A DNA stretch of 64,000 bases from Ectopseudomonas guguanensis (GCF_900104265.1 NZ_FNJJ01000002.1:173370-237369), one strand, 5' to 3'. Positions 20,800 to 32,987 are shown, counted from the first letter of the stretch. Notes: a model not told the origin generated them from the sequence alone. Translations and numbers: made by a program.

Positions 20800-23700
20800 T
20801 CATTGCGGTTTTTCGAACGGCTTGTCGAAACTGATTTCAGGGTCCTGCAGCGGCCCCTTGACGTCGTACTGCACGCTGGCGAAACGGGCGACCTTGTCGC
20901 CGAGCAGCTTGTCCGCCACGAACAGGGCACCACCGATCGCCGGCGCACCGACGATCAGCGCCGCCAGCGGCAGGTTGTTGGTCACCGGCAAGGTCACCAG
21001 CAGCTTGGCCTCGATCTGCTCGTTCTTCATGTCGAGGTTGCCATCGAGCTCCAGGTTGCTCGACGGTCCGGTCAGGGTGATCGGTTCGCGGGTAACGAAC
21101 AGGCCATCAGTGGCCTGCAGGTTGCCCTTGACCCGGTCATAGCCCAACCCCTTGCCCAGCAGGTCGGAGAAGTCCAGACGCAGACGGCGGCCGATGGAGT
21201 TGAAATTGAGCAGGCCGAACACGCGCAGCGCCTGGGCCGAGCCCTGCACCTCGACGAACTGGCCCTTGCGCAGCGAAGGCTCGAGCGTGCCCGAGAAGCG
21301 CTTGAGCGAAAGCCAGGCCGGCGAACCGGGCCAGTTGCCATCAACGTCGACACGGAAGCTCTCGCTGGTGACGCTGGGGGCGAAATCCCAGGCCTTCAGG
21401 ACCGCGCTCAGATCCTTGCCCTGCAGACGCCCCTTGTACCAGCTCCGGGTGTTGCCCGGGGCACCTCGCCAGCCGGCGCTGCCATCGATCTTCAGCCCCT
21501 GCAGGTCGAGATCGAGTTCCTCGAAACGCACGCCCTGCTCTTGCGGGCGCACCTTGAGCGACCAGGCGCCCAGCACCTTGTCGCCGCGCTGCACACGCTG
21601 GATGCTGATGTCCAGCGGCGGAATCTGGCTGGGATCGAAATCGGCCAGGGGATCGGGCGCATCGCTGTCCTTCGCGGCCTCGGGGTCCGGCGCCGGCAGT
21701 CTGACATGCTGCAGGTCGACGCGAATCGGCACGCCCTCGACATCGGCCAGTACCACCCGTCCGGCCGCCAGCTCGCTGTCGAGCTGCACGGCCCAGCCGC
21801 GGCCCTCACGCTCCAGGGCGACGCTCAGTTGCTCGACCTCCTGACCGAAACCGCGGACCCGACCGATATCCAGGCGCGCGCCGCGGAACAGACGCTGGCT
21901 GTCGGCGTCCACCTGGACCGGATGGTTGCTGCCGAGCTGCTTCCAGGCATCCACATCCAGCTCGTCCAGACGCCCCCGTACCCGCAGCCCCTGGCCAGGC
22001 GGCAAACCTGCCGCACCGCCGCCGACCACCAGCTCACCGCGGCCCTCGGCCAGCGCACCGGCAGGCGCAGCCAGGTTCAGACTGGCCAGCTCGCCATAGT
22101 CGGCCCAGTAACGCCGCTCGCGCCCGGACAGGGTCATGCGCCAGCTGGCCTCGCGCTCCTGCTCGGCCGGCTTGCCGAACGGCGCGGGTAGATCGACCGC
22201 GACGCCGCGCAGGTTGGAATCGACGCGCAGCTTGCTGTCATCGCCATCGAGGGTCAGGCGCAGGCGATAGGGCAGCAGCCCGCTGACCGGTAACTTCTGC
22301 GGCCCACCCAACCACTGACTGAGGGTATCGACCTGTACCTGGCCGCGCAGGTCGAACAGCGTACGCGCCTGTCCGCGTGCGCCCTCGGCGCTGATCCGGC
22401 CGCTGACCTGGCGGCCGAACACCTCGGCACGCACTTCCGGCGCGCTCAGGCCGGCGTTGCTGTCGAAACGGAATGCGCCCTTCACCTTGTCCAATTGCAG
22501 AGCCGGACTGGCCAGCTTGAGGCTGGCGCCCTCGGTGGCAAAATCCACCACCACGCCAGGCTTGGTGCCCTTCTGCAAGGGGATATCCAGTTGCAGGCGC
22601 CCCGCCAGCGGGCCTTCACCCTGCCAGCCGGCGAATATTTCCGAGGTTCCCAGCGGCGCTTCCTGCAACAGCTTGATGGCATCGCTCAGGCTGCTCTGCA
22701 CCTCGCCATCGAGCTGCAGGCGCGGTGGCTTGCCGTCGTGCAGCAAGGGGATATTGGCCGTAACGTCGCTGACCTGGCTCTCCAGCAGGCGCCCGCTCTG
22801 CAGGCGCACGCGCACCGCATCGTCCTCGATCAGCACCTCGCCCACGCCCTCTTGCAGCGAAGGCCAGCCGGGCTGGAAGGCCAGCTCGGCCTCCCGAACC
22901 TTGAAGAACAGGCTGAGGCTGCGTGCACCCAGTGCAGCACCCTTGTTCAGCGAGCCCTGGTACTGGAAGTAGCCTTGTTCGACCTGACCGGCGCGGATCG
23001 CCGTCTTCAGCCACTTGCCCAGCTCGGCGCTCATGCCCGGCGAGCGGGTTGGCAGGTATTTCTCGGTGTAGGCCGCGTCGCCGTCGTGCAGGCCGACGCG
23101 CAGGTCCATGTAATCCTCGGCCTCGGGATCGCGCAGCAGGCGGATCAGCATGTCGCCGGCGATCTGCCCCTCTTCGCCGTCGAGACGCATGTAGGGGCTG
23201 CGCAGGGTCAGGCCGCTTTCGCTCCAGTCCCAGCTCAGCCGTGCCTGGGCATGACGATAGCGCCAGGGCTGGGGAAACAGCTGATCCAGGTGCAGGGCGA
23301 AGTCCTCGGTATTCAGGCGCAGCTCACCCTGAAACAGGTTACCCGACGCGCTGCCGCTGACATTCTCGGCTGCCGGCGCGCCGTGATAGGCCCGAATCCC
23401 CACCTTCTGCAGATTGGCGGCGAACTGCAGACGCTCGGCGCCCTCGCGCTGCGGGTAGTAATCGAGCAGCAGGTTGTTCACCGCGCCGACCGGGGCCAGC
23501 GCCACCAGCGCCTCGCGAGCAGCCTCAGGCATCGGCGCCAGCGCCTGGACCAGCGGCGCCCAGGCGGCAAGATCGAGACGATCGGCCGTCAGCGCCCAGC
23601 GCTCGCCTGCCTCAGCCACATCCTTGCGCTGCAGGTTCAGGTGCAGCTCGCCAATGCGCTGCTCGCCATGGGTCAGGGCCAGCGAGTCGATCTGCGCCCG

Positions 23701-24621
23701 CATGCCCTGCTCGTCCTGGGCGAAGAAGGCATTGAAGGCCAGATCCTTCAGTGTCACCGTCTCATGCCCGGCCTGAGCGCCCACCAGTTCGGGGGCATGC
23801 AGCCGCAAGGCGCCCTTGTGCAGGGCCAGGCCACGGCCCTGCAGCCAGAGCTCGCCTCCGGCCTGCAGCTGCCGCAACTGCCAGTCGCCGAGCAGCGAGT
23901 GCGGCAGCCAGGCTGCCCAGTCGCTCTGCGGCAGGCTCAGGTAGAGCTGCGACTCGGTCTCGCGCCAGCGCTCAGGCCGCATGCGCGTGCGCAGACTCAG
24001 CGCCACCGGCTGACCATCGGGCAGCAGCAGACGACCATCGAGGCGCTGGCTGTTGCTGCCGTAACGCAGGCTCAGATTGACGTAGCTGAGCAGCAGTGGC
24101 TCCTGATCCAGCGGCTGCAGCACCACACGGCTGTCCAGCAGGCTGACGCGATGCACGACCTGCAGCTGTTTCAGTAGTTGTTCGACATCCAGCTCGGGAC
24201 CCTGGCGCCGCGGTATCCCTTGCAGCTGCCAGCCGCCTTCGGCGCTCTGCTGCACGTTCAGTTGCAGACCATCGAATTGCAGATGAGCGATGCGCAGCTG
24301 GCGCGCCAGCAGACTGGCACCGACGTCCGGCACCAGTTGTACGCTTTCCAGGCTCAAGCCCTCATCTTCGCCCCCCAGATACAGGTCACGCGCCACCAGC
24401 ACCGGGGCAAAACCCTGCCAACGACCTTCGAGGCTGCCGATACGTACCGTCACGCCCAACTGCGCGGAAGCGCGCTGTTCCAGTTCCACACGGTATTCCG
24501 CCACCAGCGGCACCAGCTCGCGGCCCAGGCTGACGTACAGCGCGGCCAGCACCAGCACGGCGGCGCACAGGCCCAGGCCCCAGCGCAGCAGTGCCGAAAA
24601 CAGGCGCGCCACGGTGCTCAT
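20800..24621 (-). CDS. yhdP: AsmA-like protein YhdP
   Basis: A 1273-residue inner-membrane protein with one N-terminal helix (LRWGLGLCAAVLVLAALYVSL) and a very long periplasmic beta-rich body of the TIGR02099/AsmA2 kind. The C-terminal region NSIGRRLRLDFSDLLGKGL is typical of YhdP. Such proteins are thought to move phospholipid to the outer membrane along a hydrophobic groove. It is the largest gene of the window and lies 17 bases after rng. Confidence 0.93.
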   Translation of the reverse strand: MSTVARLFSALLRWGLGLCAAVLVLAALYVSLGRELVPLVAEYRVELEQRASAQLGVTVRIGSLEGRWQGFAPVLVARDLYLGGEDEGLSLESVQLVPDVGASLLARQLRIAHLQFDGLQLNVQQSAEGGWQLQGIPRRQGPELDVEQLLKQLQVVHRVSLLDSRVVLQPLDQEPLLLSYVNLSLRYGSNSQRLDGRLLLPDGQPVALSLRTRMRPERWRETESQLYLSLPQSDWAAWLPHSLLGDWQLRQLQAGGELWLQGRGLALHKGALRLHAPELVGAQAGHETVTLKDLAFNAFFAQDEQGMRAQIDSLALTHGEQRIGELHLNLQRKDVAEAGERWALTADRLDLAAWAPLVQALAPMPEAAREALVALAPVGAVNNLLLDYYPQREGAERLQFAANLQKVGIRAYHGAPAAENVSGSASGNLFQGELRLNTEDFALHLDQLFPQPWRYRHAQARLSWDWSESGLTLRSPYMRLDGEEGQIAGDMLIRLLRDPEAEDYMDLRVGLHDGDAAYTEKYLPTRSPGMSAELGKWLKTAIRAGQVEQGYFQYQGSLNKGAALGARSLSLFFKVREAELAFQPGWPSLQEGVGEVLIEDDAVRVRLQSGRLLESQVSDVTANIPLLHDGKPPRLQLDGEVQSSLSDAIKLLQEAPLGTSEIFAGWQGEGPLAGRLQLDIPLQKGTKPGVVVDFATEGASLKLASPALQLDKVKGAFRFDSNAGLSAPEVRAEVFGRQVSGRISAEGARGQARTLFDLRGQVQVDTLSQWLGGPQKLPVSGLLPYRLRLTLDGDDSKLRVDSNLRGVAVDLPAPFGKPAEQEREASWRMTLSGRERRYWADYGELASLNLAAPAGALAEGRGELVVGGGAAGLPPGQGLRVRGRLDELDVDAWKQLGSNHPVQVDADSQRLFRGARLDIGRVRGFGQEVEQLSVALEREGRGWAVQLDSELAAGRVVLADVEGVPIRVDLQHVRLPAPDPEAAKDSDAPDPLADFDPSQIPPLDISIQRVQRGDKVLGAWSLKVRPQEQGVRFEELDLDLQGLKIDGSAGWRGAPGNTRSWYKGRLQGKDLSAVLKAWDFAPSVTSESFRVDVDGNWPGSPAWLSLKRFSGTLEPSLRKGQFVEVQGSAQALRVFGLLNFNSIGRRLRLDFSDLLGKGLGYDRVKGNLQATDGLFVTREPITLTGPSSNLELDGNLDMKNEQIEAKLLVTLPVTNNLPLAALIVGAPAIGGALFVADKLLGDKVARFASVQYDVKGPLQDPEISFDKPFEKPQ

Positions 24622-24638
24622 CTCAGCGCCACCGGAGC

Positions 24639-26096
24639 TCAGAGCAGCACCACATCGTACTGTTCCTGGGAATACATGGTTTCCACCTGGAACTTGATGG
24701 TACGACCGATAAAGGCTTCCAGATCGGCGACGTTGCCCGACTCTTCATCGAGCAGGCGATCGACCACCTTCTGGTTGGCCAGCACGCGGTAGCTTTCCGC
24801 CTGGTAGGCGCGCGCCTCGCGCAGAATCTCGCGGAAGATTTCGTAGCAGATGGTTTCCGGCGTCTTCAGCTTACCGCGCCCCTGGCAGGCACTGCAGGGC
24901 TCGCAGAGAATCTGCTCGAGGCTTTCGCGGGTGCGTTTGCGGGTCATCTGCACCAGGCCGAGTTCGGTGATGCCGATGATGTTGGTCTTGGCATGGTCAC
25001 GCTCGAGCTGCTTCTCCAGGGTACGCAGCACCTGGCGCTGATGCTCTTCGTCTTCCATGTCGATGAAGTCGATGATGATGATGCCGCCCAGGTTGCGCAG
25101 GCGCAGCTGGCGGGCAATGGCGGTGGCCGCTTCCAGATTGGTCTTGAAGATGGTTTCTTCCAGTGTGCGATGGCCGACGAAAGCGCCGGTATTGACGTCG
25201 ATGGTGCTCATCGCCTCGGCGGGATCGACCACCAGATAACCGCCGGACTTCAGCGGCACCTTGCGCTCCAGCGCGCGCTGGATTTCGTCCTCGACGCCGT
25301 ACAGGTCGAAGATCGGTCGTTCGCCCGGATAGTGCTCCAGACGGTCGGCGATCTCCGGCATCAGCTCGGCGACGAACTGGGTGATCTTCTGGAAGGTTTC
25401 CCGCGAGTCCACGCGAATCTTCTCGGTCCGCGGGCTGACCAGGTCGCGCAGGGTGCGCAGCGCCAGGGACAGGTCTTCGTAGATCACCACCGGCGCCTTG
25501 GCATTCTGGATCTGCGCGCCGATCTGATCCCACAGGCGACGCAGGTAGCGGATGTCGATGAGGATCTCGTCGGCGCCAGCGCCCTCGGCGGCAGTGCGCA
25601 GGATGAAGCCACCGGCCTCCTCGATGCCTTCGGCGGCGACGCAATCGGCGACCACCTGCTTGAGCCGCTCGCGCTCGGCTTCGTCCTCGATCTTCAGCGA
25701 GATGCCGACGTGGCTGGTACGTGGCATGTACACCAGATAACGCGAGGGGATCGACAACTGCGTGGTCAGGCGCGCGCCCTTGCTGCCGATGGGGTCCTTG
25801 GTGACCTGCACCACCAGGCTCTGGCCTTCGTGCACAAGGGCGCTGATAGATTCGACCGCCGCCCCTTCACGGGTGGAGATTTCAGAAGCATGGATGAACG
25901 CCGCGCGTTCCAGACCGATATCGACGAAGGCCGCCTGCATGCCGGGCAGCACCCGCACCACCTTGCCCTTGTAGATGTTGCCGACGATGCCGCGCTTCTG
26001 CGTGCGCTCGACGTGCACTTCCTGCAGCACGCCGTTCTCCACCACCGCCACGCGCGATTCCATCGGCGTGATATTGATCAGAATCTCTTCGCTCAT
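24639..26096 (-). CDS. rng: Ribonuclease G
   Basis: A 485-residue endoribonuclease that matures the 5' end of 16S rRNA and turns over some mRNAs. The start at 26096 (MSEEILINITPMESRVAVVE) fits the family. An S1 domain is at about residues 35-125, the catalytic core has IDVNTGAFVG and IIIDFIDMEDEEH with the metal-binding aspartates, and the zinc-link is CEPCSACQGRGK. It lacks the long C-terminal scaffold of RNase E. It sits in the mreBCD-maf-rng cluster. Confidence 0.96.
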   Translation of the reverse strand: MSEEILINITPMESRVAVVENGVLQEVHVERTQKRGIVGNIYKGKVVRVLPGMQAAFVDIGLERAAFIHASEISTREGAAVESISALVHEGQSLVVQVTKDPIGSKGARLTTQLSIPSRYLVYMPRTSHVGISLKIEDEAERERLKQVVADCVAAEGIEEAGGFILRTAAEGAGADEILIDIRYLRRLWDQIGAQIQNAKAPVVIYEDLSLALRTLRDLVSPRTEKIRVDSRETFQKITQFVAELMPEIADRLEHYPGERPIFDLYGVEDEIQRALERKVPLKSGGYLVVDPAEAMSTIDVNTGAFVGHRTLEETIFKTNLEAATAIARQLRLRNLGGIIIIDFIDMEDEEHQRQVLRTLEKQLERDHAKTNIIGITELGLVQMTRKRTRESLEQILCEPCSACQGRGKLKTPETICYEIFREILREARAYQAESYRVLANQKVVDRLLDEESGNVADLEAFIGRTIKFQVETMYSQEQYDVVLL

Positions 26097-26164
26097 GCAT
26101 CCATCCTGGTGATCATGCCGGCCGGGCCGCAACGCCGCCCCGCGGACTCAAGCTTTCGGACAGC

Positions 26165-26800
26165 TCATCCAGCAACGGCGTTGCCATCGTCTGGTTTCAG
26201 CAGATGTCCTGGTGCCGGCAACTGCCAGCAGGCAATACCGAATTCGCCCAGCAGCTCGGCAGTTTCGCACAGCGGCAGGCCCACCACCGCCGAATAGCTG
26301 CCCTGCAACTGGCTGACGAACACCGCCGCCAGCCCCTGGATACCATAACTGCCGGCCTTGTCACATGGCTCGCCACTGGCCCAGTAAGCCTCGATTTCCG
26401 CCTCGCTGATCGGGCGAAAGCTCACCTCGCTGCTGACCACGCGCGCCGACTCGCGCCCGGCACTGGCCAGGGCAACGGCAGTCAGCACCTGGTGGCTGCG
26501 CCCCGACAGGGCCTGCAGCATGGCACGCGACTCATGGAGATCCGCCGGCTTGCCCAGAATGCGCCCATCGAGCACCACCGCGGTATCGGCGCCCAGCACC
26601 ACGGCATCGGCACGTTCGCCCAGCGCCTGCAGACCGGCACGCGCCTTCTCCCGCGCCAGGCGCTCTACATAGGCCGGCGCCGGCTCGTCTGGCAACGGAT
26701 TTTCATCTATCGAGGCGATTAGCGTGACGCAGGGCACAGCGATCTGGGCCAGCAATTCACGGCGACGGGGCGAGGCGGAGGCCAGAAACAGCTCGGCCAT
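26165..26800 (-). CDS. maf: Maf-family nucleotide pyrophosphatase
   Basis: A 211-residue Maf/YhdE protein, a house-cleaning pyrophosphatase of dTTP/UTP and modified nucleotides linked to septum control. The start is [17 protein letters not shown] at 26800, with the nucleotide-binding SPRRREL motif, [17 protein letters not shown] and [14 protein letters not shown]. It lies 48 bases after mreD. Confidence 0.93.
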   Translation of the reverse strand: MAELFLASASPRRRELLAQIAVPCVTLIASIDENPLPDEPAPAYVERLAREKARAGLQALGERADAVVLGADTAVVLDGRILGKPADLHESRAMLQALSGRSHQVLTAVALASAGRESARVVSSEVSFRPISEAEIEAYWASGEPCDKAGSYGIQGLAAVFVSQLQGSYSAVVGLPLCETAELLGEFGIACWQLPAPGHLLKPDDGNAVAG

Positions 26801-26847
26801 GCGGGTATCTCCCTTGGCGAACCGCGGCCAGCCGGGCAAGGCCGCGT

Positions 26848-27336
26848 TCAGTTGACGTTGAGGCGCAGGTGCAGACCACGCAGGATGGCGCAGATCCAGG
26901 GCCACAGCAGGGCGCTGACCAGCGCCGGCAGGACGAAGGCCAGGGTCGGCGGACGGCTACCGGTCAGGGCATTGAGCCACAGCTGCACCAGCTGGGCGAG
27001 GCCGAATACCACCATCAGCACCATGCTCTGCTGCCACATGGGGAACATGCGCAGGCGCTGGTGCAGGCTCAGCACCAGAAAGGTGATCAGCGTCAGGATC
27101 AGCGCGTTCTGCCCGAGCAGCGTGCCGAACAGCACGTCCTGCGCCAGGCCGAGTATCCAGGCGGTGGTCAGGCCGATGCGATGCGGCAGGGCCAGCACCC
27201 AGTAGGTGAGAATCAGGGCGGCCCACAGGGGGCGGCCAATCTGCATGAACTCGGGCAGCGGCGAAACGCTGAGCAGCAGGGCGAGCGCCAGGCTGAGCCA
27301 GATCACCCAGCCGTTACGGGGCTGTACGCCAACCAT
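26848..27336 (-). CDS. mreD: Rod shape-determining protein MreD
   Basis: A 162-residue integral membrane protein with five predicted helices (for example [15 protein letters not shown] and [17 protein letters not shown]). It is part of the elongasome that guides lateral wall growth. Its ATG shares one base with the mreC stop (TGATG). Confidence 0.93.
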   Translation of the reverse strand: MVGVQPRNGWVIWLSLALALLLSVSPLPEFMQIGRPLWAALILTYWVLALPHRIGLTTAWILGLAQDVLFGTLLGQNALILTLITFLVLSLHQRLRMFPMWQQSMVLMVVFGLAQLVQLWLNALTGSRPPTLAFVLPALVSALLWPWICAILRGLHLRLNVN

Positions 27337-28310
27337 CAGTTGCTCTCCTGTGCGGGGGCGTCCGGCGCCGGAGCGGGCGCCTGCTCGCCTTGCGCACGCG
27401 CCTGTTCGGCTTCGCGATCGGCGGCTTCCTGGGCCTCGGCCGAATCGTTGGCACGCTGCTCGGGGGTGCGCCGGTCGGAGAACACCAGCAGCAGGTAGCG
27501 GCTGCGATTGAGCGCGGCGGTGGGCACGGCACGCACGATGGCGAAGGGCTGACCGGAGTCGTGGATCACTTCCTTGACCGTGGCCACCGGGTAGCCGGCC
27601 GGGAAACGCTGGCCCATGCCGGAGCTGACCAGCAGATCGCCTTCCTTGATGTCGGCGGTATCGGCCACATGGCGCAGCTCCAGGCGCTCGGGGTTGCCGG
27701 TGCCCACGGCGATGGCGCGCAGGCCGTTGCGGTTGACCTGCACCGGAATGCTGTGGGTATTGTCGGTGAGCAGCAGCACGCGCGAGGTGTAGGGCATGAT
27801 CTCCACCACCTGGCCCATCAGACCGCGGGCGTCGAGCACCGGCTGGCCGAGGAACACGCCGTCCTTCTCGCCCTTGTCGATCAGGATGCGGTGGGTGTAG
27901 GGGTTGGGATCGACGCCGATCAGCTCGCTGACCAGTACCTCCTCGTCCACCAGTGCGGCCGAGTTGAGCAGCTCGCGCAGGCGCACGTTCTGCTCGGTGA
28001 GCGCGGCCAGCTTCTGCAGACGGCGCTGCAGCAGCAGGGCCTCGGCCTTGAGCTTCTCGTTCTCGGCCATCAGCTCGCTGCGCGAGGAAATCTGCTGGGT
28101 GGCACCATCCCAGGCGCGTACCGGCAGGTCGGCCAACCAGTAGAAGGGTGTCAGCACCAGGCCCATCTGGCTGCGCAGCGGCTTGAGCGCCTCGAAACGC
28201 GCATCGACCACCATCAGCACCGCCGAGAGCACGGCGAATACCAGCAGGCGGATGCCCAGCGAGGGACCTTTGGCGAAGAGCGGCTTAATGACCTGCTCCT
28301 TGTGCGCCAC
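27336..28310 (-). CDS. mreC: Rod shape-determining protein MreC
   Basis: An elongasome protein with one membrane helix (LGIRLLVFAVLSAVLMVV), a coiled coil (SELMAENEKLKAEALLLQRR) and a periplasmic beta domain, ending in a low-complexity A/P/E/Q tail. The GTG at 28310 gives 324 residues but has no ribosome site upstream. The family start (IKPLFAKGPSL) falls at an in-frame ATT at 28289, preceded by AAGGAG at six bases. The true start may therefore be the rare AUU codon, giving 317 residues. Confidence 0.92.
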   Translation of the reverse strand: MAHKEQVIKPLFAKGPSLGIRLLVFAVLSAVLMVVDARFEALKPLRSQMGLVLTPFYWLADLPVRAWDGATQQISSRSELMAENEKLKAEALLLQRRLQKLAALTEQNVRLRELLNSAALVDEEVLVSELIGVDPNPYTHRILIDKGEKDGVFLGQPVLDARGLMGQVVEIMPYTSRVLLLTDNTHSIPVQVNRNGLRAIAVGTGNPERLELRHVADTADIKEGDLLVSSGMGQRFPAGYPVATVKEVIHDSGQPFAIVRAVPTAALNRSRYLLLVFSDRRTPEQRANDSAEAQEAADREAEQARAQGEQAPAPAPDAPAQESN

Positions 28311-28442
28311 ATGGGCGAAAAGCGCGCGATTTCATGCGAAGGGCAAAACCGGTCAGGCGAAGGTTGGGCCGAGTGTACTGCAATGCTCGAATGTGCGCGT
28401 GCCGCCCGGAGGCGGCACGACAGCGAGCCACTAGCGGAACCC

Positions 28443-29492
<1,050 letters not shown>

Positions 29493-29551
29493 CTAGGCAA
29501 CGCGTGGGTGAAGGCCAGGCGCGGAAAACGCGCAGGTAAAAAGTGCGGCAA

Positions 29552-29580
29552 ACTCTAACAACGGCAGGGATTTTGAGCAA
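29552..29580 (-). promoter_or_regulatory. Candidate mreB promoter
   Basis: On the minus strand TTGCTC (29575-29580) and TAGAGT (29552-29557) are separated by exactly 17 bases, about 72 bases before the mreB start. The pair fits a sigma-70 promoter. Confidence 0.5.
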
Positions 29581-29707
29581 GGCGGCAGTATGGTAGATTG
29601 CCTGTTTTTCCGGGCCTTGTAGCTGCACATCGCGGCCTTCGACCGCCGGCTCGCGACATCCGTTCCCTGCATGCCCTCTCTGTCACACTTCCACTGGAGA
29701 ACCCCCG

Positions 29708-29995
29708 ATGGCGCTTGAACGCTCCGAGGTGGAAAAAATCGCCCACCTGGCCCGCCTGGGTCTGAATGACGGCGATATTCCGCAAACCACCGAGACCCTG
29801 AACAACATCCTCGGCCTGATCGATCAGATGCAGGCCGTCGATACCCAGGGCATCGAACCCCTGGCCCACCCGCTGGAAGCGACCCAGCGCCTGCGTGCCG
29901 ACGTGGTCAGCGAGAGCAACCAGCGCGACGCCTACCAGGCCATCGCTCCGGCCGTGGAAAGCGGCCTGTACCTCGTGCCGAAAGTCATCGAATAA
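29708..29995 (+). CDS. gatC: Asp/Glu-tRNA amidotransferase subunit C
   Basis: A 95-residue small subunit that links GatA and GatB. It begins [19 protein letters not shown] and ends with the belt region [17 protein letters not shown] lies upstream. It is first in gatCAB, divergent from mreB. The complex makes Gln-tRNA and Asn-tRNA from misacylated Glu- or Asp-tRNA. Confidence 0.96.
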   Translation: MALERSEVEKIAHLARLGLNDGDIPQTTETLNNILGLIDQMQAVDTQGIEPLAHPLEATQRLRADVVSESNQRDAYQAIAPAVESGLYLVPKVIE

Positions 29996-30010
29996 AGGAA
30001 AGGGCTCGAC

Positions 30011-31462
30011 ATGCATCAACTGACCCTGGCCGAGATCGCCCGCGGCCTCGCCGACAAGCAATTCTCCGCTGAAGAACTGAGCCGTAGCCTGCTGGCGCGT
30101 ATCAACCAGCTCGACCCGCAGCTCAACAGCTTCATCACCGTCACCGAAGACCTCGCTCTGGAGCAGGCCAAGGCCGCTGACGCCCGCCGCGCCGCTGGCG
30201 AAACCGGCGCCCTGCTCGGCGCGCCGATCGCGCACAAGGACCTGTTCTGCACCAACGGCGTGCTGACCTCCTGCGGCTCGAAGATCCTCACCGGCTTCAA
30301 GGCGCCCTATGACGCCACCGTGGTGGAGAAACTCAAGGCCGCCGGCACCGTGACTCTCGGCAAACTGAACATGGACGAGTTCGCCATGGGTTCGGCCAAC
30401 GAATCCAGCCACTACGGCGCGGTCAAGAACCCCTGGGACACCAGCCGCGTACCTGGCGGCTCCTCCGGTGGTTCCGCTGCTGCAGTCGCGGCGCGCCTGA
30501 TTCCGGCCGCCACCGGCACCGACACCGGCGGTTCGATCCGTCAGCCGGCGGCGCTGACCAACCTTACCGGCATCAAGCCCACCTACGGCCGCGTCTCGCG
30601 CTGGGGCATGATCGCCTACGCCTCCAGCCTCGACCAGGGCGGCCCGCTGGCCCGCACCGCAGAGGACTGCGCCCTGCTGCTCGGTGCCATGGCCGGCTTC
30701 GATGCCAAGGATTCGACCAGCGTCGATCAGCCGGTGGATGATTACCTGGCGGCGCTGGCCCAGCCGCTGGCCGGCCTGCGCATCGGCCTGCCCAAGGAAT
30801 ACTTCGGCGCCGGCCTCGACGCGCGCATCGGCGAGAAAGTCATGGCCGTGGTCGAGGAGCTGAAAAAGCTCGGCGCCACCGTCAAGGACATCAGCCTGCC
30901 GAACATGCAGCACGCGATTCCTGCCTACTACGTGATCGCCCCGGCAGAAGCCAGCTCCAACCTGTCGCGCTTCGATGGCGTGCGCTTCGGCTATCGCTGC
31001 GAGAACCCGGTCAATCTCGAAGACCTGTACAAGCGTTCGCGCGGCGAAGGCTTCGGCGCGGAAGTCAAACGGCGTATCATGGTCGGCACCTACGCGCTGT
31101 CGGCCGGCTACTACGATGCCTACTACATCAAGGCGCAGCAGATCCGCCGACTGATCAAGAACGACTTCGTCGCTGCGTTCAACGATGTCGACGTGATCCT
31201 CGGCCCGACCACGCCGAACCTGGCCTGGAAGATCGGCGAGAAAGGCGGCGACCCGGTGTCCGCCTACCTGGAGGACATCTACACCATCACCGCCAACCTG
31301 GCCGGCATCCCCGGCCTGTCGATGCCGGCCGGCTTCGTCGATGGGCTGCCGGTGGGCGTGCAGTTGCTCGGCAACTACTTCCAGGAGGGTCGTCTGCTGA
31401 ATGTCGCGCACCAGTACCAACAGGTCAGCGACTGGCACAAACAAGCACCGACTGGTTTCTGA
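30011..31462 (+). CDS. gatA: Asp/Glu-tRNA amidotransferase subunit A
   Basis: A 483-residue amidase-signature protein that frees ammonia from glutamine for the GatB reaction. The Ser-cisSer-Lys triad is visible: K76 in [11 protein letters not shown]151 in [14 protein letters not shown] and S175 in [12 protein letters not shown]. It lies between gatC (15 bases) and gatB (11 bases). Confidence 0.97.
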   Translation: MHQLTLAEIARGLADKQFSAEELSRSLLARINQLDPQLNSFITVTEDLALEQAKAADARRAAGETGALLGAPIAHKDLFCTNGVLTSCGSKILTGFKAPYDATVVEKLKAAGTVTLGKLNMDEFAMGSANESSHYGAVKNPWDTSRVPGGSSGGSAAAVAARLIPAATGTDTGGSIRQPAALTNLTGIKPTYGRVSRWGMIAYASSLDQGGPLARTAEDCALLLGAMAGFDAKDSTSVDQPVDDYLAALAQPLAGLRIGLPKEYFGAGLDARIGEKVMAVVEELKKLGATVKDISLPNMQHAIPAYYVIAPAEASSNLSRFDGVRFGYRCENPVNLEDLYKRSRGEGFGAEVKRRIMVGTYALSAGYYDAYYIKAQQIRRLIKNDFVAAFNDVDVILGPTTPNLAWKIGEKGGDPVSAYLEDIYTITANLAGIPGLSMPAGFVDGLPVGVQLLGNYFQEGRLLNVAHQYQQVSDWHKQAPTGF

Positions 31463-31473
31463 GGAATAGACAG

Positions 31474-32919
31474 ATGCAATGGGAAACCGTAATCGGGCTC
31501 GAGATCCACGCTCAGCTCAGCACCCAATCGAAGATCTTCTCGGCCAGCGCCACCAGCTTCGGCGCCGAGCCCAACACCCAGGCCAGCCTGATCGACCTCG
31601 GCATGCCCGGCACCCTGCCGGTGCTCAACGCCGAGGCGGTGCGCATGGCGGTGAAATTCGGCCTGGCGATCGACGCGCACATCGCGCCGCAGAACGTCTT
31701 CGCCCGCAAGAACTACTTCTATCCGGACCTGCCCAAGGGCTACCAGACCAGCCAGATGGATCACCCCATCGTCGGCAAGGGCCATCTGGACATCACCCTG
31801 GAAGACGGCACCGTCAAGCGCATCGGCATCACCCGCGCGCACCTGGAAGAGGATGCCGGCAAGAGCCTGCACGAAGACTTCCACGGCATGAGCGGCATCG
31901 ACCTGAACCGCGCCGGCACGCCGCTGCTGGAGATCGTCTCCGAGCCGGACATCCGTTCGGCCAAGGAAGCCGTGGCCTACGTGAAGGCCATCCACGCCCT
32001 GGTGCGCTACCTGGGCATCTGCGACGGCAACATGGCCGAAGGCTCGCTGCGCTGCGACTGCAACGTGTCCGTGCGCCCGAAAGGCCAGGAAGCCTTCGGC
32101 ACCCGCGCCGAGATCAAGAACGTCAACTCGTTCCGCTTTATCGAGAAGGCGATCAACCACGAGATCCAGCGCCAGATCGAGCTAATCGAGGACGGCGGCA
32201 AGGTGGTGCAGGAAACCCGCCTGTACGACCCGAACAAGGACGAAACCCGCTCCATGCGCGGCAAGGAAGAAGCCAACGACTACCGTTACTTCCCCTGCCC
32301 CGACCTGCTGCCGGTGGTGATCGAGCAGAGCTTCCTCGACGAGGTGCGCAGCCAGCTGCCGGAGCTGCCGACACAGAAGCGCGAGCGCTTCCAGAGCCAG
32401 TACGGCCTGTCCACCTACGACGCCAGCGTACTCTCGGCCAGCCGCGAGATGGCCGAATACTTCGAAGAGGTGACCAAGGTCTGCGGCGATGCCAAGCTGG
32501 CGGCCAACTGGGTGATGGGCGAGCTGTCCAGCCTGCTCAACAAGGAAGGCCTGGAGATCGAGCAGTCGCCGGTTTCCGCCGAGCACCTGGGCGGCATGAT
32601 CCTGCGCATCAAGGACAACACCATCAGCGGCAAGATCGCCAAGATGGTGTTCGAGGCCATGGCCGCCGGTGAAGGCAGCGCCGATGCGATCATCGAGAGC
32701 AAGGGGCTCAAGCAGGTCACCGACAGCGGCGCCATCGAGGCGATGCTCGACGAGGTGCTGGCCGCCAATGCCGAGCAGGTCGAGCAGTACCGCGCCAGTG
32801 ACGAAGCCAAGCGCGGCAAGATGTTCGGCTTCTTCGTCGGCCAGGCCATGAAGGCCTCCAAGGGCAAGGCCAACCCGGGGCAAGTGAACGAACTGCTGAA
32901 GAAGAAGCTCGAAGGCTGA
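31474..32919 (+). CDS. gatB: Asp/Glu-tRNA amidotransferase subunit B
   Basis: A 481-residue subunit that phosphorylates and amidates the misacylated tRNA. It starts [20 protein letters not shown] and has the kinase core ([38 protein letters not shown]) and a C-terminal YqeY-like tail domain that binds the tRNA elbow. A terminator follows. Confidence 0.97.
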   Translation: MQWETVIGLEIHAQLSTQSKIFSASATSFGAEPNTQASLIDLGMPGTLPVLNAEAVRMAVKFGLAIDAHIAPQNVFARKNYFYPDLPKGYQTSQMDHPIVGKGHLDITLEDGTVKRIGITRAHLEEDAGKSLHEDFHGMSGIDLNRAGTPLLEIVSEPDIRSAKEAVAYVKAIHALVRYLGICDGNMAEGSLRCDCNVSVRPKGQEAFGTRAEIKNVNSFRFIEKAINHEIQRQIELIEDGGKVVQETRLYDPNKDETRSMRGKEEANDYRYFPCPDLLPVVIEQSFLDEVRSQLPELPTQKRERFQSQYGLSTYDASVLSASREMAEYFEEVTKVCGDAKLAANWVMGELSSLLNKEGLEIEQSPVSAEHLGGMILRIKDNTISGKIAKMVFEAMAAGEGSADAIIESKGLKQVTDSGAIEAMLDEVLAANAEQVEQYRASDEAKRGKMFGFFVGQAMKASKGKANPGQVNELLKKKLEG

Positions 32920-32946
32920 GCCAGGCCGTTTCGCTTGCTACTGAAA

Positions 32947-32971
32947 AACGCCGGGTTCCCCGGCGTTTTTT
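32947..32971 (+). terminator. Terminator after gatB
   Basis: AACGCCGGG and CCCGGCGTT form a 9-bp stem with a 3-base loop followed by four to six T. It ends two bases before the first possible start of the next gene. Confidence 0.88.
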
Positions 32972-32987
32972 CATGGAGAAAGAACAG

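Noticed and set aside
29555..31444. A 629-codon minus-strand frame opposite gatC and gatA
   Set aside because: Both sense genes are certain and the antisense frame spans a promoter region and two genes.
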